Below are positions 11,138 to 23,247 of a stretch of DNA of 64,000 nucleotides, piece by piece (the first letter of the stretch is position 1; each line of letters begins with the position of its first letter). The notes below the pieces were generated by a model. It saw only the letters and a program-made list of their open reading frames with translations, had not been told where the DNA came from and ran no database searches. The stretch is from NCBI GenBank assembly GCA_026120035.1, contig JALRME010000007.1:310001-374000 (forward strand), written 5' to 3'. Made by a program: the position numbers and the translations under genes. This DNA comes from Coleophoma eucalyptorum. Taxonomy: Eukaryota > Ascomycota > Leotiomycetes > Helotiales > Dermateaceae.

Positions 11138-12400
11138 CTAAAAGAGTGTTAAAAAAGGAACATGAGACCTTGCATTTCTCCAAAGCACATCGCCTTCAAA
11201 GTCGCCTGTAGTTTCTATGTGTGAATAAAAACCCATACGGACAGACTCACAATCCATGAGATCAAACTTCTCCCAAAATGTTAGTTCTTCAACGGGTGCA
11301 ATGGATTGAAGGGCAAAGAGTTTCGTTAAGGCAGGCATCAACAGACCGAGGAGGTGCTCCCTGTACCAATAACCAGCTGAAGTTATATCAAGCGAGAAGA
11401 GAAAACGTACAGAACGTATTGGAAGGTCTCTTGAAGTGGAATGAAGTATGGGCAGGCTAGATGTACTCTTATGGACCTTAGAACAAGTTAGTGAGCCCCA
11501 TAGATATGAAAAAACTAAGGGCAGCATACGACTCCGAAGAAGAAGTTGTAGGAATGGTCAGATCGTAAGCGCATGATTGCCATGCGAAACGACTCGTCTG
11601 AATCAACGACGCCAATACTACAAGGCTCTGGCTCGAATCGATACATCAATTTTTCCTCCTCCGTGAAATCTCATTCTCACAACCAGAAGCGAGCGAATCT
11701 GGATAAAGCTCAGCGCCGCAATCGACAGGTCTTCCGAGTCCGCGTCATTGGGCATTGGTCTAGTGATGCATAAGCGAGGGTGTAGATAGAGGGTCTCAGC
11801 ACGCGTGCTAGAGGTTGGACTTCCGTACCGGATAGCAATGAAGGTGCAGTATCGGATCTGGGGCCAGGTACCATCGACATTGAAACTATGTTCATTAATC
11901 AGTACCGGCCTGCCGGTAAAGCTTCCTTCCTTCAACCCGTCCGTGATGTTAGCGAGGAAGTAGAACATGCCTCTTGTCGGAAGCTGGTTGGGATATTAGG
12001 ATTGGAAAGTTCTCTGAATTCCTGTCGAAGGATATCTATGACTTGTCAAGCCGTGTTACGAAAGTCTTCGGAGCGAACATCGGTGGAGATCAGAGTGCGT
12101 CGAAGAATCAGTCCCCCATCCGCTTAACGAGGAACCTGAATTGGTCATCCGATATGCCGGGACCAACTCTGAACTCCAACTCCGAGATTCCATTCCAGCT
12201 CTGGCGTCAATGCTGGTAAAATTCGGGATGGATTATTCGTCCAGACATCATATTTCAGTGGATAGGGCACTGAGAATTTCGCAATGTTTTGGGTCACTAG
12301 AGAAGGGTAAGTGGTCGCTTGCCAAAGCCGATTTGTGTCGATGTATTTGTATGGCGTATTGAGCCCGAGGAGACTAGCCTACTGGATCGCCAGAAATGGA
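11138..12400 (-). pseudogene. Frameshifted gene relic, family not recognised
   Basis: Read from 12400 down to 11138, protein-like stretches appear in shifting frames. The first is an aromatic-rich segment (NTPYKYIDTNRLW, then PYPLKYDVWTNNP). Next comes a segment with in-frame stops (FRFLVKRMGD). A long clean stretch follows (MFYFLANITDGLKEGSF, DGTWPQIRYC, FIAIRYGSP), then DFTEEEKLMYRFEPE in another frame, then PLQETFQYV joined through a credible intron (GTACGT donor, TACAG acceptor) to EHLLGLLMPALTKLF. Frame changes at about 11670 and 11500 have no splice sites that would explain them. The best reading is a decayed gene of more than 300 codons, but a multi-intron gene with sequencing errors remains possible. 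I cannot name the family. Confidence 0.5.
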
Positions 12401-12610
12401 GAACAAACATATACAAATATAGTGTTTCAGATGAAAATACCTACCTGCTCATTCTTTACAAGTGTTAAAACAATATGATGACCAAGGGCTTTGAAGCTCT
12501 GCTGCAATGGACATTTAAAGAAAGACTCTTGAGATAAACATGTTACTGGCTTTCTTGGCTTGAACGTTTACCGGCCTTCTGTATGCTCCCTAGAGATTCC
12601 GGAAGGGGGT

Positions 12611-12622
12611 GGGGGGGGGGGG
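12611..12622. repeat. Poly-G tract (12)
   Basis: G12 preceded by GGAAGGGGGT, at the left border of the AT-rich region. Confidence 0.85.
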
Positions 12623-14938
12623 TTTATTTCACTTTTCTTTATTAAGAATTTAATAAAATGGACAATAGTAAATTTCTTTTTAGGAAAATAATCTTTGAGT
12701 TCAGTTGCTCAAGGAGCCGTTGAGTTCTTGAATCATGCCTGGCTTTTGACAAAATTAATGATGGCATCACTTTATTTGCTTGTTCTTTTCTTTTATTTCT
12801 ACTCTTTTTCTTCTATTCGAATCTGTCTTATCTCATATGAAAATTAATATACTGCTAAGATGGCCATGAGGGGTCCTTTGACTGCTATTCCAATGAAAAT
12901 AGAGTGTAGACGCGTGAAATACCTAGAATTTGCGAGCAGGAGAAATTTACAATGATTTTGGTTGGATAACCTATTCTAAAGCACTTACTCTTTACACCAG
13001 CTAAGTAAGCCAACACAAACACATATTCTCAAAACAGAAAGCTTTATATATTTAGCATGTGCGGATAAAAATGCGATAGCAAGATGGAGTGAGCTTCTAG
13101 TAACCAAAAGAACAATTGTTAATGAAGGTGATTGTGCATTAAACATGTATCTCGATAAGTCACAGTTGTATATGCTAAAGAAAGATTTAGTGGGCTACTA
13201 CCTCCGCTAACTCTTGGTTGAGTAGAGGCGCAGAGTCTTGTCAGTAGGTGAGAAAACTATCCAGGGGCTAGAAGAATGCTCTAGGAATACATTGTATAGT
13301 CCTTTTCCTCAATTGGATAAATCGACTAGACTCTGTGTCCTTATATTAGTCATCTTGTACTCTTCAATCTTGTTGTGTCTTGGATAAGTGTTCAGTCCAA
13401 GCCACCTATTGATATAATTCCGAGTATCCTTAATCATATAAGAGAAATGGCTTTTTATATTGCGTACTGATTAGTTCGTCCCAGGAGTTAGACTGAGTCC
13501 TTCTTCCTAACAACAGGAGTGGTATCATATCACCAGCTCGCTTAATTTCTGTTTTTCTTCCGTGATTATTTGAGGACTATCTGAATATAATTGCTCAAGG
13601 CCCTCTTTCGTCTTATAATATTTTTCCTTTAGGTAGGATGAATCTGGCAGCTGCAACTTCACTTATGTATGATGCGTTGTTCTGGCGAGAATTATAACAC
13701 GGAGAAATTGAGCTCCGTTGCTTGCACTGGAGTGCGAACTTATCCAGCCACATTCAGTAATAATGTTGATCTAGACCGGAAATATGCTTCAGGGGGATAT
13801 GGATGCTATTCAGCATTAGCTTTATCGTGAGAGCTGCAGCGAGTACACACGAAAATAGAACTATGCCGAGGAGATTCTCATAACCTATCTCGACTTCTAG
13901 TATTGTGCCAGTAACACCATAGGCCAGCTTTTCTTTTTTGCCTCATACAATATTCTATATCCAGCAGGTGTCGGAATCAACTCTCTTTACCTTCCTCTTC
14001 TATGCTCATATAATTTGTGGCCTCAGATATCCCAAACAAAGCATTGATTGAGGAAATTAGCCAGGTGTATTCGGCGATCAAGCACGGAATAACAAAACCG
14101 GAGTTCGAAGCCCAAGCTTGAATCCCTTGATCATTAATAGTAACAGGAGAAGACAAGCTCTTGCCTGTTATAGATTTTGGAAGGTGCAAGGGTGTGGAAT
14201 GGTGCCACACGTATTCCAAGGTGGGCTGCATGTTTCGGTGTGGAGTAAACTCTTGCCACCGATTGCCGATGGCAGTTGTTGGTTGTTGACACAATACGAG
14301 CTGCCGAATTGCTTGGCTTACGAAAATGTGACCAGCCACGTCTTGGCTTGCAAATGCTTGCTTAATCGAAGCACTGTTGGCAGAAGCTTGATAGCATCCG
14401 GGCTGATTGCCAAAAGCTTGGTTGTGATTTGAAGTGGACCTTAGTGATATCGGCTTTCGTTTGGGGGAGAAAAGCATCCCCATCGGCCCTATGAGCCCAC
14501 GTCTTAGCCGTAAATTAAGTCCACTATCACGTCATGTTCACCTGCAACTAGACATGTGCAGCACCTCGTATGCAGCGACATGTATTCCAACAGAAAATAG
14601 ATTTGGAGATGTTGATGTGTCGTGTTGTTGTGCGGCCTGGTCTGACAGGAGCTATCTCCCAACTCCATGGACCATTTTGCATAGTAAGTATGCTGCGCTG
14701 AAAAACCTGTTTTGTTCCTGAAGTAGGAAAGTCTGGGCAAGATCTGAAAAATGCCGACCTCTGTTCAAGTGACTGCATTGCCATCAAGCCACCGGATGGT
14801 ATTCACCTAATAGGCAGGTTCTACACCAGCAAGAGCCGCCCGACAGGTGCGATGGGCCAAGATAAGTGGCATCCGGCAAAAAGCGTGGCGGATGGCGCAA
14901 TCCCTGACCGCAAGATAAGTCTGGTACGGCAGACGGAA

Positions 14939-14996
14939 GATATCATGGATACTGCCATGGGTACAACACATACCATGGATATCATGGATATCATGC
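14939..14996. repeat. Short ATGGATATC/CCATGG repeat patch
   Basis: Several copies of ATCATGGAT and CCATGG occur in 58 bases, partly palindromic (GATATC, CCATGG). It is a local low-complexity patch with no known role. Confidence 0.5.
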
Positions 14997-15780
14997 TGTC
15001 TCGCGTTGCCCTGTACCTGCCGAACCTTGCAAAATTGCGGGGCCGGCATGCTCTCTCCACACGACCACCCGCGCTCAACGTTGACGCTGCTGCTGCTGCT
15101 CTCGACCCCCCGATTCGCCGAGGTTACAGGTCGTAGACCAACCATTGACGAGCCTGGCCATCATCCGATCCTTTCGTGATAAGGACCCCGGCGCACGATG
15201 GGATTGTTTCTGCAGGTCATATATTTTTCTGTGGCCTCTTATCTCTGGAAATTGCTTCAACAACACCTCGCACTCAGCCCACTTCCGGGGGAAAACCAGC
15301 TGCCAGAAGCATCGCTCCGTCTCTGCCAACGTCACCACAAAACCCACCAATAATCAATAGTTTGCCCCGTCAAGGCCCATCACAACATGTCGAAACCCAT
15401 GATATTCAGGTAAATTTGTTCATACGCCTTCAAAGACATACCCCGGGAGGAACCTTATATTAACTCTATCGGCACTGCCTTCATAAACAGGAAGGTCAAG
15501 CTGTGGACTCATGAACAAGTTGAAGCGACATCCAATCACGGGCTTGGCTCGCTGTATACCGTTGAAGACTGCCAACCATGCCTCCTTCCTTTCTGCGCAA
15601 GATCATCATTAATATTCGTAGATCTTATTATCTAATACCGTAGTGGCAATAGCGTTGCAGTCGACTGCATCGAACTTCCAGCCAGAAGGCCTGTAGACCA
15701 TCCGATCGTCTATGGGCTGCTTCTATCCACCTTTGATCTCTTGGGGAAGCTCAAGATCCAAACGACCATGATCAATTTTC

Positions 15781-15788
15781 TATATAAG
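15781..15788 (+). promoter_or_regulatory. TATA box of the acid peptidase gene
   Basis: TATATAAG lies 109 bases before the ATG at 15897, followed by a pyrimidine-rich leader (CTCTCAGTCTCCTC). Strong TATA boxes of this kind are common at highly expressed, regulated fungal secreted-enzyme genes. Confidence 0.6.
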
Positions 15789-15896
15789 GTTGCTCTTCGC
15801 TGCATTGTCCAGTTCTTCATCCCATCGCTCTCAGTCTCCTCATCAATACCACTCGCCTCTCAGATCATTTGCTGATAATCTAAAACATCCGCAACA

Positions 15897-16777
15897 ATGA
15901 AGTTCGCAACCATTGCCAGTGCTCTCCTCCTCGCCGGTAGCGCCATCGCTGCCCCAAACACCCTCAAGCGCCGCGAGGCCGCTGAGAAGCGTGCTGCTGC
16001 TTCTCGTCTGCGCAAGACCAACCCACCTGCATACATTGAAGGCGTCAAGACCAACAACACCAATGTTGAGTACAGTACCAACTGGGCTGGAGCTGTCTTG
16101 ATCGGAACTGGCTACACCAGTGTGACTGGAACTTTCACTGTTCCAACCCCAACTTCCAGTGGTTCTGGATCTGCTTGGGTTGGTATTGATGGTGACACTT
16201 GCGGTACTGCCATTTTGCAAACTGGTGTCGACTGGACAAAGTCGGGTTCCAGTATCACTTATGATGCTTGGTACGAGTGGTACCCTGGTAAGCTTCCCTA
16301 GCGCCCTTTCAGAAGCTCCAAGAACTCATTACAATATAGATTACGCATACGACTTCAGTGGTATCACCATCTCTGCTGGAGACAGCATCACTGTCACTGT
16401 TACGGCCACCAGCAAGACTGCCGGTACCGCAGTGATTGAGAACAACACCACCGGCAAGACTGTTACCCACACTTTCAGTGGAGGTGTTGATGGCTCCCTT
16501 TGCGAGTACAACGCTGAGTGGATTGTTGAGGATTTCGAGGAGAATGGATCTCTTGGTAGGTTTCTTGCCCCAAAACACAAGTAATTACACTAACACCCCA
16601 AAAGTCAGCTTTGCCGACTTTGGTACCGTCACCTTCACCGGTGCTTCTGCTACCAAGAGTGGATCTACCGTTGGTGTTTCTGGTGCTACCATCATTGATA
16701 TGGAGTCTCAGAGTGGCACTGTCTTGACCAACTGCGGTACTACCGGTACCTCTGAGGTCTACTGCACCTACGTCTAA
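15897..16777 (+). CDS. Secreted glutamic peptidase, family G1 (eqolisin)
   Basis: Three exons (15897-16287, 16340-16555, 16605-16777) with introns of 52 and 49 bases encode 259 residues. Both junctions rebuild family sequence (WYEWYPDYAYDF and GSLVSFADFG). A signal peptide (residues 1-18, core ASALLLAGSAIAA) is followed by a short basic propeptide (KRREAAEKRAAASRLRK) and the beta-sandwich catalytic domain. The G1 landmarks are present: NWAGAVL near the start of the mature domain, the catalytic Gln in ILQTGVDW, and the catalytic Glu in YNAEWIVEDF. The length is normal for aspergillopepsin II, scytalidoglutamic peptidase and the Acp1 proteins of Sclerotinia and Botrytis. It cleaves proteins outside the cell at acidic pH; a nutritional or host-tissue role is inferred from relatives. 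Confidence 0.95.
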
Positions 16778-17948
16778 GTTATTAGCTGCAAGCTGTCGTG
16801 TTGCCGGTGACTGAGCAGTGGACTATTGAAATTTCAATACCACAGCGGAGTCTTGGTAATGAGAACGAGATGAGAACATGACGATCGGAATTTGGATTGC
16901 GAATTTTTAAGCGAGAAGCGAGGTGCTTGATGTGTGGTGGATTCTATTCTTCAAATTTAGCTCTAGCTGCTTTACCTTGGCCAAAAAATTATTTACACCT
17001 TTGTTGCATTTGTATAATTTGTTACTAAAGCCAGCGTGTGCCGATTCATGGTTTAGCCCTTCCACGTAATCTTGTGGGCTCAGAAACCCACTAGGCCCTC
17101 GAAGTTGATACTGGAGACATTTGATTTAGTGAGAAAGCACTTCCCATCTGGGAGGGAACATCAGATACTTCTGAAATATACTGAGGCGCTACAACTGTGC
17201 TGCTTAAACGAAATCAATCTGATCTTCGGTATGCCTGCACTCAGTCCTCGAATAATTCTGGCCAGGGACTTATCAGGAATTGTGATTGTAGAGGCCAAGA
17301 TATCATTCATTATTCAATAATAGATCTTACAGATAGTGAATTTCTGTTAATTATTTCACCAATGCTCAATCAGTGGTTAAAATTCAATGCTCGAATGCTA
17401 AGTAACCTTCTGAACAAGTGTAAAATTGTCCCCTCAAACTCGTCTGTTTGACTCTACGGAAAGGCCATCTGTTTGTTCTTGAGATTTGAGGAGAGCACGC
17501 CAAGGCGTAGTGCTAGAACAGAAGATTAAACAATTCTACCTAACGTCAAAGGGAACTGCAATATCAGCCTTGTCGAGATGTTTCCGTTCGCCTGTGTCTC
17601 CACAAGGGACCCGCAATGAACGGGCATGGTATTCTCTGAACCTGAAAAAGGAAGTCATTTTTGTTTGAAAGTTGAAGAAAAATAAAAGGAATGAACAAAG
17701 CTTACGAATATTCTCACACTATTTGTCAGAAAAAGAATCAAAATTACTATCGTAAAGATTATATTCTGAAGCATGCAATGAATGTTTGAAATCATCCACC
17801 AATCGTGAAAGATCTCTTGGCATTGTGAACCCTCCAATACGGTGACCAACACAGCGCAACTCTGACATCAGTGGGATCTTCTCGAGTTTTTGCCCCGCCA
17901 AAGCTTGACAACGCCATCCAGAGCTCACAAATTGTTTCAACAGAAACG
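16778..17948. other. Intergenic region
   Basis: AT-rich spacer of about 1.2 kb between two plus-strand genes. The frames at 17072-17320, 17197-17451 and 17655-17985 (minus) carry no domain character. It holds the 3' end of the peptidase gene and the promoter of the Rqc2 gene. Confidence 0.5.
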
Positions 17949-20900
17949 ATGAAGCAACGATTTTCTTCGCTCGACGTGAAGGCAAGCTTATCTCCCCATC
18001 CCATAGATACTAATGCAAACTAACCTCCATAGGTGATCGCACACGAACTCTCCAAGAGCCTGGTCACTCTACGCGTACACAACATATATGACCTCTCCTC
18101 GAAGATCTTCCTCTTCAAGTTTGCGAAGCCAGACAACAAGAAGCAGATCGTAGTCGACTCCGGATTTCGCTGCCACCTTACAAACTATTCTCGCGCAACC
18201 GCCGCCGCCCCTACGCCCTTCGTTGCAAAGCTTAGAAAATGCCTCAAGACACGCCGAGTTACGTCCGTCTCTCAAGTCGGTACCGATAGAATCATCGAAT
18301 TCCAGTTCAGCGAGGGACTTTACAGAGTGTACCTGGAGTTTTATGCGGGTGGTAACATCATCTTGACCGACCAGGAGCTCAATGTGCTTGCTCTGCTCAG
18401 AATTGTGGCGGCTGGAGAGGGGCAGGAGGAATTAAGGGTCGGACTGAAATACTCTTTGGAAAATCGGCAAAATTATGGTGGGGTACCGCCACTCACGAGG
18501 CAGCGACTACAAGATGCTTTACAAAAGGCTGCAGATAGAGGCGAAGATGGCCTCGTGGCAGGAAAGAAGCCGAAGAAGAAGGCAGGTGATGCATTGAGGA
18601 AGGCATTGGCTGTCTCTATAACAGAATATCCGCCTATGCTGGTTGATCATGCAATGCGAGTGATGGAGTTTAACTCTGAGCTAAAACCCATAGAAGTCCT
18701 GCAAAGCGACGAACTGCTCGATCATCTTATGCGGTCACTGGAGGAGGCCAAGCGGGTGGTCCAGGAAATCACGAGCTCCGACGTTTCTAAGGGTTATATA
18801 ATTGCAAAGAAGAGGGAAAACAGCAATGGAGCTGGTGCGGAGGAAGGAACACGTCAAGGATATCTTTATGAAGACTTTCATCCCTTTCGACCAAAGCAAT
18901 TTGAGGATGATACGGCATTGACCTTCCTCAGTCACGATGGATTCAACGCGACGGTTGATGAGTTCTTTTCGTCGATTGAGGGCCAGAAACTGGAATCGCG
19001 ACTACAAGAACGTGAGGCTATGGCCAAGAGAAAGATCGAGGCTGCGCGCAGAGACCAGGAACAAAGATTGGGCGGCTTGCAGGAAGTACAAGACCTCAAT
19101 GTGCGCAAAGCCGGCGCGATTGAAGCAAATGTGGAACGTGTACAAGAAACCATGGATGCTGTCAATGGTCTCATTGCTCAAGGAATGGATTGGGTAGAAA
19201 TATCCAAACTGATCGAAATTGAGCAAAAAAGGCGTAATCCTGTCGCGGGAATCATCAAGATGCCACTCAAACTCGACGAAAACACCATTACTTTACTCCT
19301 TGATGAGGAGGAAGAAGAAGATTCTGATGACGAGTCGGCCAACGAAACTGACTCGGACTTATCTGATAGTGAGGACGAAGCTACTACAAAGAAAGCACCT
19401 GTGAAAACCAAACCTGCAGACAAGCGGCTGGTGATTGATATTAATCTTGGTCTGTCTCCGTGGAGCAATGCCCGAGAGTATTATGACCAGAAACGCACTG
19501 CGGCCGACAAGCAACAAAAAACCTTACAGTCATCTTCTAAAGCGTTAAAGAGCCAGGAAGCAAGAATTGCCCAGGACCTGAAGAAGGGTTTGAAGCAAGA
19601 GAAGGCAGTCCTACGGCCTGTGAGAACTCAAATCTGGTTTGAAAAGTTCACTTGGTTTATTTCATCCGATGGATATCTTGTTCTTGGTGGAAGGGATTCC
19701 CACCAGAATGAGATCTTATATAAAAAGTATCTGAAGAAGGGCGATGTGTATGTTCACGCGGATGTTCAAGGTGCAGCAACAGTAGTCATCCAGAACAACC
19801 CAAAAACACCGGATGCACCAATTCCACCCTCAACACTTGCACAAGCAGGAACTTTGGCAATCGCTTCATCAGTGGCCTGGGATTCTAAAGCTGGGATGTC
19901 CGCGTGGTGGGCTAATGCGGACCAAGTGTCAAAAAAAGCGTCCACAGGAGATTTCCTTCCAACTGGCGTATTCAATGTGAATGGCAAGAAGAACTTCTTA
20001 CCGCCTGCACAACTCTTGCTTGGTTTTGGTGTAATCTTCCAAATCAGTGAAAAAAGCAAGGCTAGACACGTTAAGCACAGAGTCCTGGATGACGAACATA
20101 CCCAAGGAGTTGAGATGAATGGTACACATGATAATCCCCATAAGACTGTCGAAGAAGCAAAAGAGGAAGCTACAAATCAGCCGGAGAATGACTCCGAGAG
20201 TGACGGCTCTGCACATGAAGCAAGAGCTGAGTCGGAGAGCGAGGAAGAGGTTGAAGAGCCACGAGCCAATCCTCTGCAATCAACTGCAACTGAAGATAAC
20301 ACTAGCATACCGCCGTCTCAAGAAATGCAAGATCTCGACATAGCTGAGGTGTCGGGAGGGAAGGAAGAGGTAGACAATCAAACAGATGATGATTCTTCTG
20401 ATAAGGGGACATCAACACCATCTCAACTGCCGAAATCCACTGCACAAAGCCAGCAGGGCGCTAAGAAGGGCCCAGCTCCCCCAAAACGTGGTAAGAAAGG
20501 GAAAGCGAAGAAGATCGCAACGAAATACAAGGACCAAGATGAAGAAGATCGACTTGCAGCAGAAGCTTTCTTGGGATCTGCAGCTGGTCTTGAAAAAGCC
20601 GAGGCAGAAGAGAAAGCAAAAATAGCTCGTGAAGCTGAACTTGCCTTCCAGAAAGAGCGTCGACGTGCACAGCATCAACGGACACAAGAAGAGATGAAGA
20701 AGCATGAAGAAATGAGACAAGCCATGCTTGAGCAGGGCAACGACAATGAAGAAGATGACGCAGAGAAGGAGATTCTGGCGAATCTTGCCATTTTCGTCGG
20801 CACGCCTCTACCAGGCGACGAAATCCTCGAAGCCATCCCAATCTGCGCTCCCTGGTCAGCACTAGGAAGATTCAAGTACAAGGCTAAGCTACAGCCCGGA

Positions 20901-21173
20901 GCGCAGAAGAAGGGCAAAGCTGTGAAGGAGATCTTGGGGAAGTGGGTGATTGATTTTGATGGCAAGGGAAAGGTGGACAAGGATAGTCAGGATACTGAGA
21001 GGATTTGGCCCAGGGAAGCTGAGCTGATCAAGGGCTGGAAAGCAGAAGAAATCACGAATACTATTCCTGTTAGCAAGGTTAGAGTTATGATGGCTGGTGG
21101 GTCTGGAGCAGCGGCTGCGAAGGGTCAGCAAGGCAAAGGAAGGGGTGGAAAAGGAAGTAAGAAGCAGAGATAG
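17949..21173 (+). CDS. TAE2: Ribosome quality control factor Rqc2/Tae2 (NFACT protein)
   Basis: Rqc2 binds stalled 60S subunits with peptidyl-tRNA, helps recruit the Ltn1 ubiquitin ligase and adds C-terminal Ala/Thr tails. The long frame opening at 18033 lacks the true start. An 11-codon first exon, 17949-17981 (MKQRFSSLDVK), joins over intron 17982-18032 to VIAHELSKSL, which matches the universal NFACT N-terminus in length and sequence. The donor is GC (AAG/GCAAGC), a GC-AG intron. The protein has 1057 residues, normal for yeast and fungal orthologues. Landmarks are the N-terminal NFACT-N domain (VVDSGFRCHLT, FVAKLRKCLK), a central coiled coil, the NFACT-R domain with GGRDSHQNE and VYVHADVQGA, a long acidic low-complexity region, and the C-terminal basic tail. 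It is a housekeeping gene, convergent with the next one. Confidence 0.96.
17982..18032 (+). other. GC-AG intron in the Rqc2 gene
   Basis: The donor reads AAG/GCAAGC, with branch candidate AAACTAAC and acceptor CATAG. An alternative GT donor (GAC/GTGAAG) six bases upstream would delete two residues from the conserved N-terminus. The GC donor keeps the spacing seen in yeast Tae2, so it is preferred. Confidence 0.75.
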
Positions 21174-21472
21174 TCTTGGTTAAAATTTGATGAACCAGAT
21201 CTGTGTTTCGACGCAGAGTTTACCACAGTATATCACTGACCCATTATGATACAAGGTTTAAGCTTAAACTCGTACCCGGAACGTGAAGTATAAATGGTGT
21301 TGCGATAACCTAAGATTGTTTCGGTGTTTCGTGGATTCTCCTGAGCGAACAGCTCATTATTATATGTCACATTTAGATAAATAGCCTCAATTAACCTCGC
21401 CCTGGCCCTGTGTCCTATATTTTAAACCTAAGCCAAACGCCTCATAAGTGCTAATAAAAGCCCATCCGTACG

Positions 21473-23247
21473 TCACCACTTAATCATAATCTCCTTAACC
21501 TCCAACCTGCCTTCCACACCACCAGGTCTCAGCACAAAAGCAACAAGTTGGGCTCTGGGGCCAAGTTCAATCTCCACGTCATGTATACCCTGCGGACCAG
21601 ATATAGGCCTGCTCAAATACATTTCTTCCTTATTCGTCACGCCGTGCGTGTCGAGAATCCTCTGTTGTTCCGGCGGGAACATGGTCTCAGGATCCATACC
21701 TTCTTCTTCCATCGCGACGGCCTTCTCCGCGACCGCAGCCAGCAGCCCAGAATTCCACATGCCTTCTCTTCGTGGCGAAGCTTTTTGGAGGAGTGCTAGC
21801 GCCCGTCGGCGGAGGATGCGGTGTCGGCATTTCATGGCGACGAAGTAGATGGGCGGCAGGATGCCCATTTCGAAGGAGAAATAGCGCGAGTGAGCTGATG
21901 ACTTTGCTGTCTCTTGGGCCTGTTGGGCAAACAGCGCCTCGGCTAGGTCGACAATCTTTTCGAACTTATCCATATGCTTGTCGTATTCCTCCTGTGTCGG
22001 TGCAAGACTTGTCTCGAGCCAGAGCAGCGCTACCAGGTGCAAGATGCGCATGTCATCTGCGCCTTGGATTTCTTGCACTGTCATGGACTTCTGCTCTTTG
22101 CTGACGAAGGTCTCGAATTTAGAGGACCAGTGTCCAAGCTTGTCTACATGGTTTTGTATCTCATGACGCAGCTGTACCTTCTCTGGTGCCGAGTCGGGCA
22201 GAAACGCCTTTTCTTCGCCGCGCCTGATGAAACCAAATCCTTCCTTGACAGCATGATCTAGAGAATAACGTGCCATTAATAGACTTGAGAACGCAGTCCC
22301 AGCCCCTTGCGTAACCTCGCCGGTTGACATGTTTGGATGGAGATGTGACAGCGGCTTGCCAGTAAGGGTTGACTGGAAAGCCAATCTTTCGAAAATCCGT
22401 ATGAGGTTATCTTCTAATGACAAGGGAGTGATTTTCTCAAGCGGCAAAGTCTTGCGCCACTTACTGAGAATCTGTAATCCGCTGTGGAGATGAATTACCG
22501 CAGTCGTAAAATTACCGCGGAGGAACTCTATACAGATGAAGAGTATGCAGCAAGACAAGGTGAGTTCTGTCGGCTCAGTATCATCTGATATCCGCTTCCT
22601 TAGTGCCGCCATGGCAGCGTTGTATTGAAGGAACGAAAAGCGTCGTCGCGTGTCCAGCTCTACCGAATCAGGTTTCCGACGACCTACAATTGCTTCACTG
22701 ATGGCCTCCATCTGCTCATGAACACTAGCCGCAGCAATCATGGCATGCCTCACCGTGGGTTCCAGCTGGCTAGTCTGAGGAAGCTGGATTTTCCAAAAGC
22801 ATTCATCGAACCACCCTGCCAGCGAAGGAGCCGTCTGCCTCAGAAAGTACTCAAAGGATCTCAGTTCTTGCAACGTGCCGTGATAATCCAAGAGACGGTT
22901 GGAAACTCCAATCCCGGCACGACATGCGGGCTGTGATGGTGGGGGGCTACCTATGTTGTTGGTGGCTTTCTTGGGTACAAGATAGCCGTCACACTTCCTG
23001 CCGGTACTGGTACACCGATGGCAGTGAGGTTTCTCCTCGCCACATTTGATGCGTCGGATTCTGCAAGGAGGTTAAAATCCAGATCTGGGGTGTACAAGTA
23101 AAGTTGAGCGAACAACGGAGATCAGGCTTACTTGCAGGTTATGCAGCCCGTTCGGACTTTCGGTTTGCCTGCACGGCCGGGTTTCTTGATAAGTGATCCA
23201 TCTGTTATGTTACCATTCGGAGGATGCGAGACAATGGAGTCGGCCAT
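21473..23247 (-). CDS. Zn2Cys6 transcription factor
   Basis: Exons 23247-23132 and 23060-21473 encode 567 residues. The intron 23061-23131 (GTAAGC donor, TGCAG acceptor) falls inside the zinc cluster and splits a Lys codon. The cluster is C-X2-C-X6-C-X6-C-X2-C-X6-C at residues 35-62 (GCITCK then IRRIKCGEEKPHCHRC). A basic linker precedes a helical fungal regulatory domain of the Fungal_trans_2-like/DUF3468 type with LHLHSG-like repeat character (AVIHLHSGLQIL). No glycolytic or biosynthetic partners are adjacent; it lies 3' to 3' with the Rqc2 gene (299 bases) and head-side towards the GH16/acyltransferase gene, whose stop is 443 bases from its ATG. Its target is unknown. Confidence 0.92.

Larger units (their letters stand above)
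12401..15896. other. AT-rich gene-poor region with possible decayed element
   Basis: About 3.5 kb with no convincing gene. A run of twelve G lies at 12611-12622, and DNA from there to about 13970 is AT-rich. On the minus strand around 13550-13665 there is a lysine-rich coding-like stretch (PDSSYLKEKYYK, EEKQKLSEL) ending in a stop, and near 13345-13450 another (HFSYMIKDTRNYINRW). These may be remnants of a decayed mobile element, but I cannot identify one. The frame 13977-14483 (minus, 168 residues) is open with an ATG but lacks domain character. Short repeats of ATGGATATC lie at 14939-14996. Sequence near 15700-15896 is the promoter of the peptidase gene. Confidence 0.4.

Noticed and set aside
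13345..13450. Possible retrotransposon integrase fragment (MIKDTRNYIN on the minus strand)
   Set aside because: Spacing loosely recalls a zinc-finger integrase start, but the His/Cys residues are missing and the match is too short.
13977..14483. Minus-strand open frame of 168 codons with ATG
   Set aside because: Gln/Ala/Ser-rich N-terminal half from repeated CAAGCTT-like DNA and no recognisable family; too weak to call a gene without transcripts.
15145..15463. Overlapping plus-strand open frames upstream of the acid peptidase
   Set aside because: No homology-like character and no link by splicing to the peptidase exon; shadows of GC-rich intergenic DNA.
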